Shown here one piece after another: positions 6,071-6,828 of a DNA stretch of 6,828 nucleotides. The translations under genes were made by a program, and so were the position numbers. The notes beneath the pieces are model-generated. The model had not been told where the DNA came from and searched no databases. It saw nothing but the letters and a program-made list of their open reading frames with translations. Numbering within the stretch: position 1 is the stretch's first letter; each line of letters begins with the position of its first letter. Source of the stretch: an uncultured Streptococcus sp. (GTDB lineage: Bacteria > Bacillota > Bacilli > Lactobacillales > Streptococcaceae); contig CAJPSM010000068.1 in the NCBI GenBank assembly GCA_905373305.1, forward strand, positions 1-6,828, read 5' to 3'.

Positions 6071-6828
6071 TTAGTCTTCTTCAACCATGACTTTATCAGC
6101 CAGAAATTCAAATCCTTCTGGAATCAGGCTCTCTTCTTCCACCTCTTGATCAGCTTGAGAAGACTTGTTTTTAGCAGAAAATGCTGCTCGAACCTCTTTC
6201 CATTCCTCTAGGGAAATAGCCAGAATCTCAGGTGAAAATCCAGCTGCTTGGCTGAGAATATTGCCAAACATGGTATTGAGGTTATCACGTTTCATGGTTT
6301 GACCAGCATTGAAATTAGACTCAAAGGCTAAAATAGCATGGTGTTCATTGGCCGCAACTGGCTGAGAACCTACAAGAAGAGCCTTATCAGGTCCAGCTAA
6401 ACTTTCAATCACTTCTCCCCACGCATTCTGGAGGCGAATCAAGTTTTGTCGTGCCAAATCAGGATTTTCGACAGCTTCTTGCAGGATAGACTGAACTTTG
6501 TTGCGATCCACTCGATAGACTGTCTTGGAAGTGGCTGGACGACTAGGGACTGGCGCAACTTGTTTAGGAGCTGTGCCCACATTGGCAAGTTCTTGTTTGA
6601 GACGGGCAACTTCCTGTCTCAGTGCAGAAATTTCACTTTCAACAGCTCCCGAAACCGCAGATTCAGGCTTGATTTCCGCTAAACGAATGGTCATCATCTC
6701 AGCATAAATCTTGGGTTGCAAGCTGGCCTTCATATCTGCTAAACTTACTGTCGCTAGACGAATCATTTCAAAAAGACTTTCCTGAGAAAGAGCTAGATTA
6801 TCCATAAAAACTGGACTATGATGAGTAT
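6071..6828 (-). CDS. dnaX: DNA polymerase III subunit tau (DnaX), C-terminal fragment
   Basis: The frame is open to the right edge: seven codons (THHSPVF) precede the internal ATG at 6805, so this is the end of a longer gene and not a 244-residue protein. DnaX is the clamp-loader ATPase subunit that also links the polymerase to the replisome; its ATPase domains lie outside the window. The visible 251 residues begin with the oligomerisation domain (MDNLALSQESLFEMIRL through IYAEMMTIRLAEI). A coiled coil (SEISALRQEVARLKQELA) and a Pro/Ala-rich linker (TAPKQVAPVPSRPATSK) come next. The tau-specific C-terminal domain starts near VYRVDRNKVQ, includes a LQNAWGEVIESL helix of the kind found in Gram-positive tau, and ends in an acidic tail (EED). 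I identify it from this domain order and from its known place before sufC in S. pneumoniae. Confidence 0.88.
   Translation of the reverse strand, partial: THHSPVFMDNLALSQESLFEMIRLATVSLADMKASLQPKIYAEMMTIRLAEIKPESAVSGAVESEISALRQEVARLKQELANVGTAPKQVAPVPSRPATSKTVYRVDRNKVQSILQEAVENPDLARQNLIRLQNAWGEVIESLAGPDKALLVGSQPVAANEHHAILAFESNFNAGQTMKRDNLNTMFGNILSQAAGFSPEILAISLEEWKEVRAAFSAKNKSSQADQEVEEESLIPEGFEFLADKVMVEED

Noticed and set aside
6071..6805. A stand-alone 244-residue protein starting at the ATG at 6805
   Set aside because: The frame stays open upstream to the window edge and the sequence begins in the middle of the DnaX oligomerisation domain, so the ATG is internal.
1..6828. Mobile elements, CRISPR arrays, tRNA/rRNA genes or a novel defence system
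   Set aside because: No transposase-like frame, regular direct repeats, structural RNA or accessory gene cluster was seen; nearly all the DNA is explained by housekeeping genes.

Overview
The window looks like ordinary chromosome from a mitis-group Streptococcus (S. pneumoniae / S. mitis / S. oralis type). This rests on low-GC DNA, very strong AGGAG-type ribosome sites, TGn-extended -10 promoters, and protein sequences that I recognise as streptococcal Suf and DnaX proteins. Every gene I can support lies on the minus strand, so the biological order runs from high to low coordinates. I saw no mobile element, CRISPR array, tRNA or rRNA.

Layout in direction of transcription: (1) 6828-6071, the C-terminal part of dnaX (DNA polymerase III tau subunit), cut by the window edge. 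(2) 6043-5849, a 64-residue hydrophobic protein without a Shine-Dalgarno sequence, whose ATG sits where transcription from an extended -10 would begin. (3) 5826-5699, a short terminator running directly into the likely promoter and about 90-nt leader of the suf operon. (4) 5698-504, a complete five-gene suf operon in the Gram-positive order sufC-sufD-sufS-sufU-sufB. (5) 491-457, a strong intrinsic terminator. (6) 435-407, a good promoter. (7) 377-1, the N-terminal third or so of an APC-superfamily amino acid permease that runs off the left edge.

The suf operon encodes the housekeeping iron-sulfur cluster assembly machine. SufS removes sulfur from cysteine as a persulfide, zinc-bound SufU relays it, and the SufB-SufC-SufD scaffold, driven by the SufC ATPase, builds the cluster. 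All catalytic and ligand residues I could look for are present, so the system appears functional and canonical.

The points most worth a second look are in the non-coding DNA: a perfect 9-bp hairpin over the sufU stop codon ahead of sufB, the overlapping terminator/promoter and mutually exclusive hairpins ahead of sufC, and the possible leaderless start of the small gene. I do not find a new biological system here.
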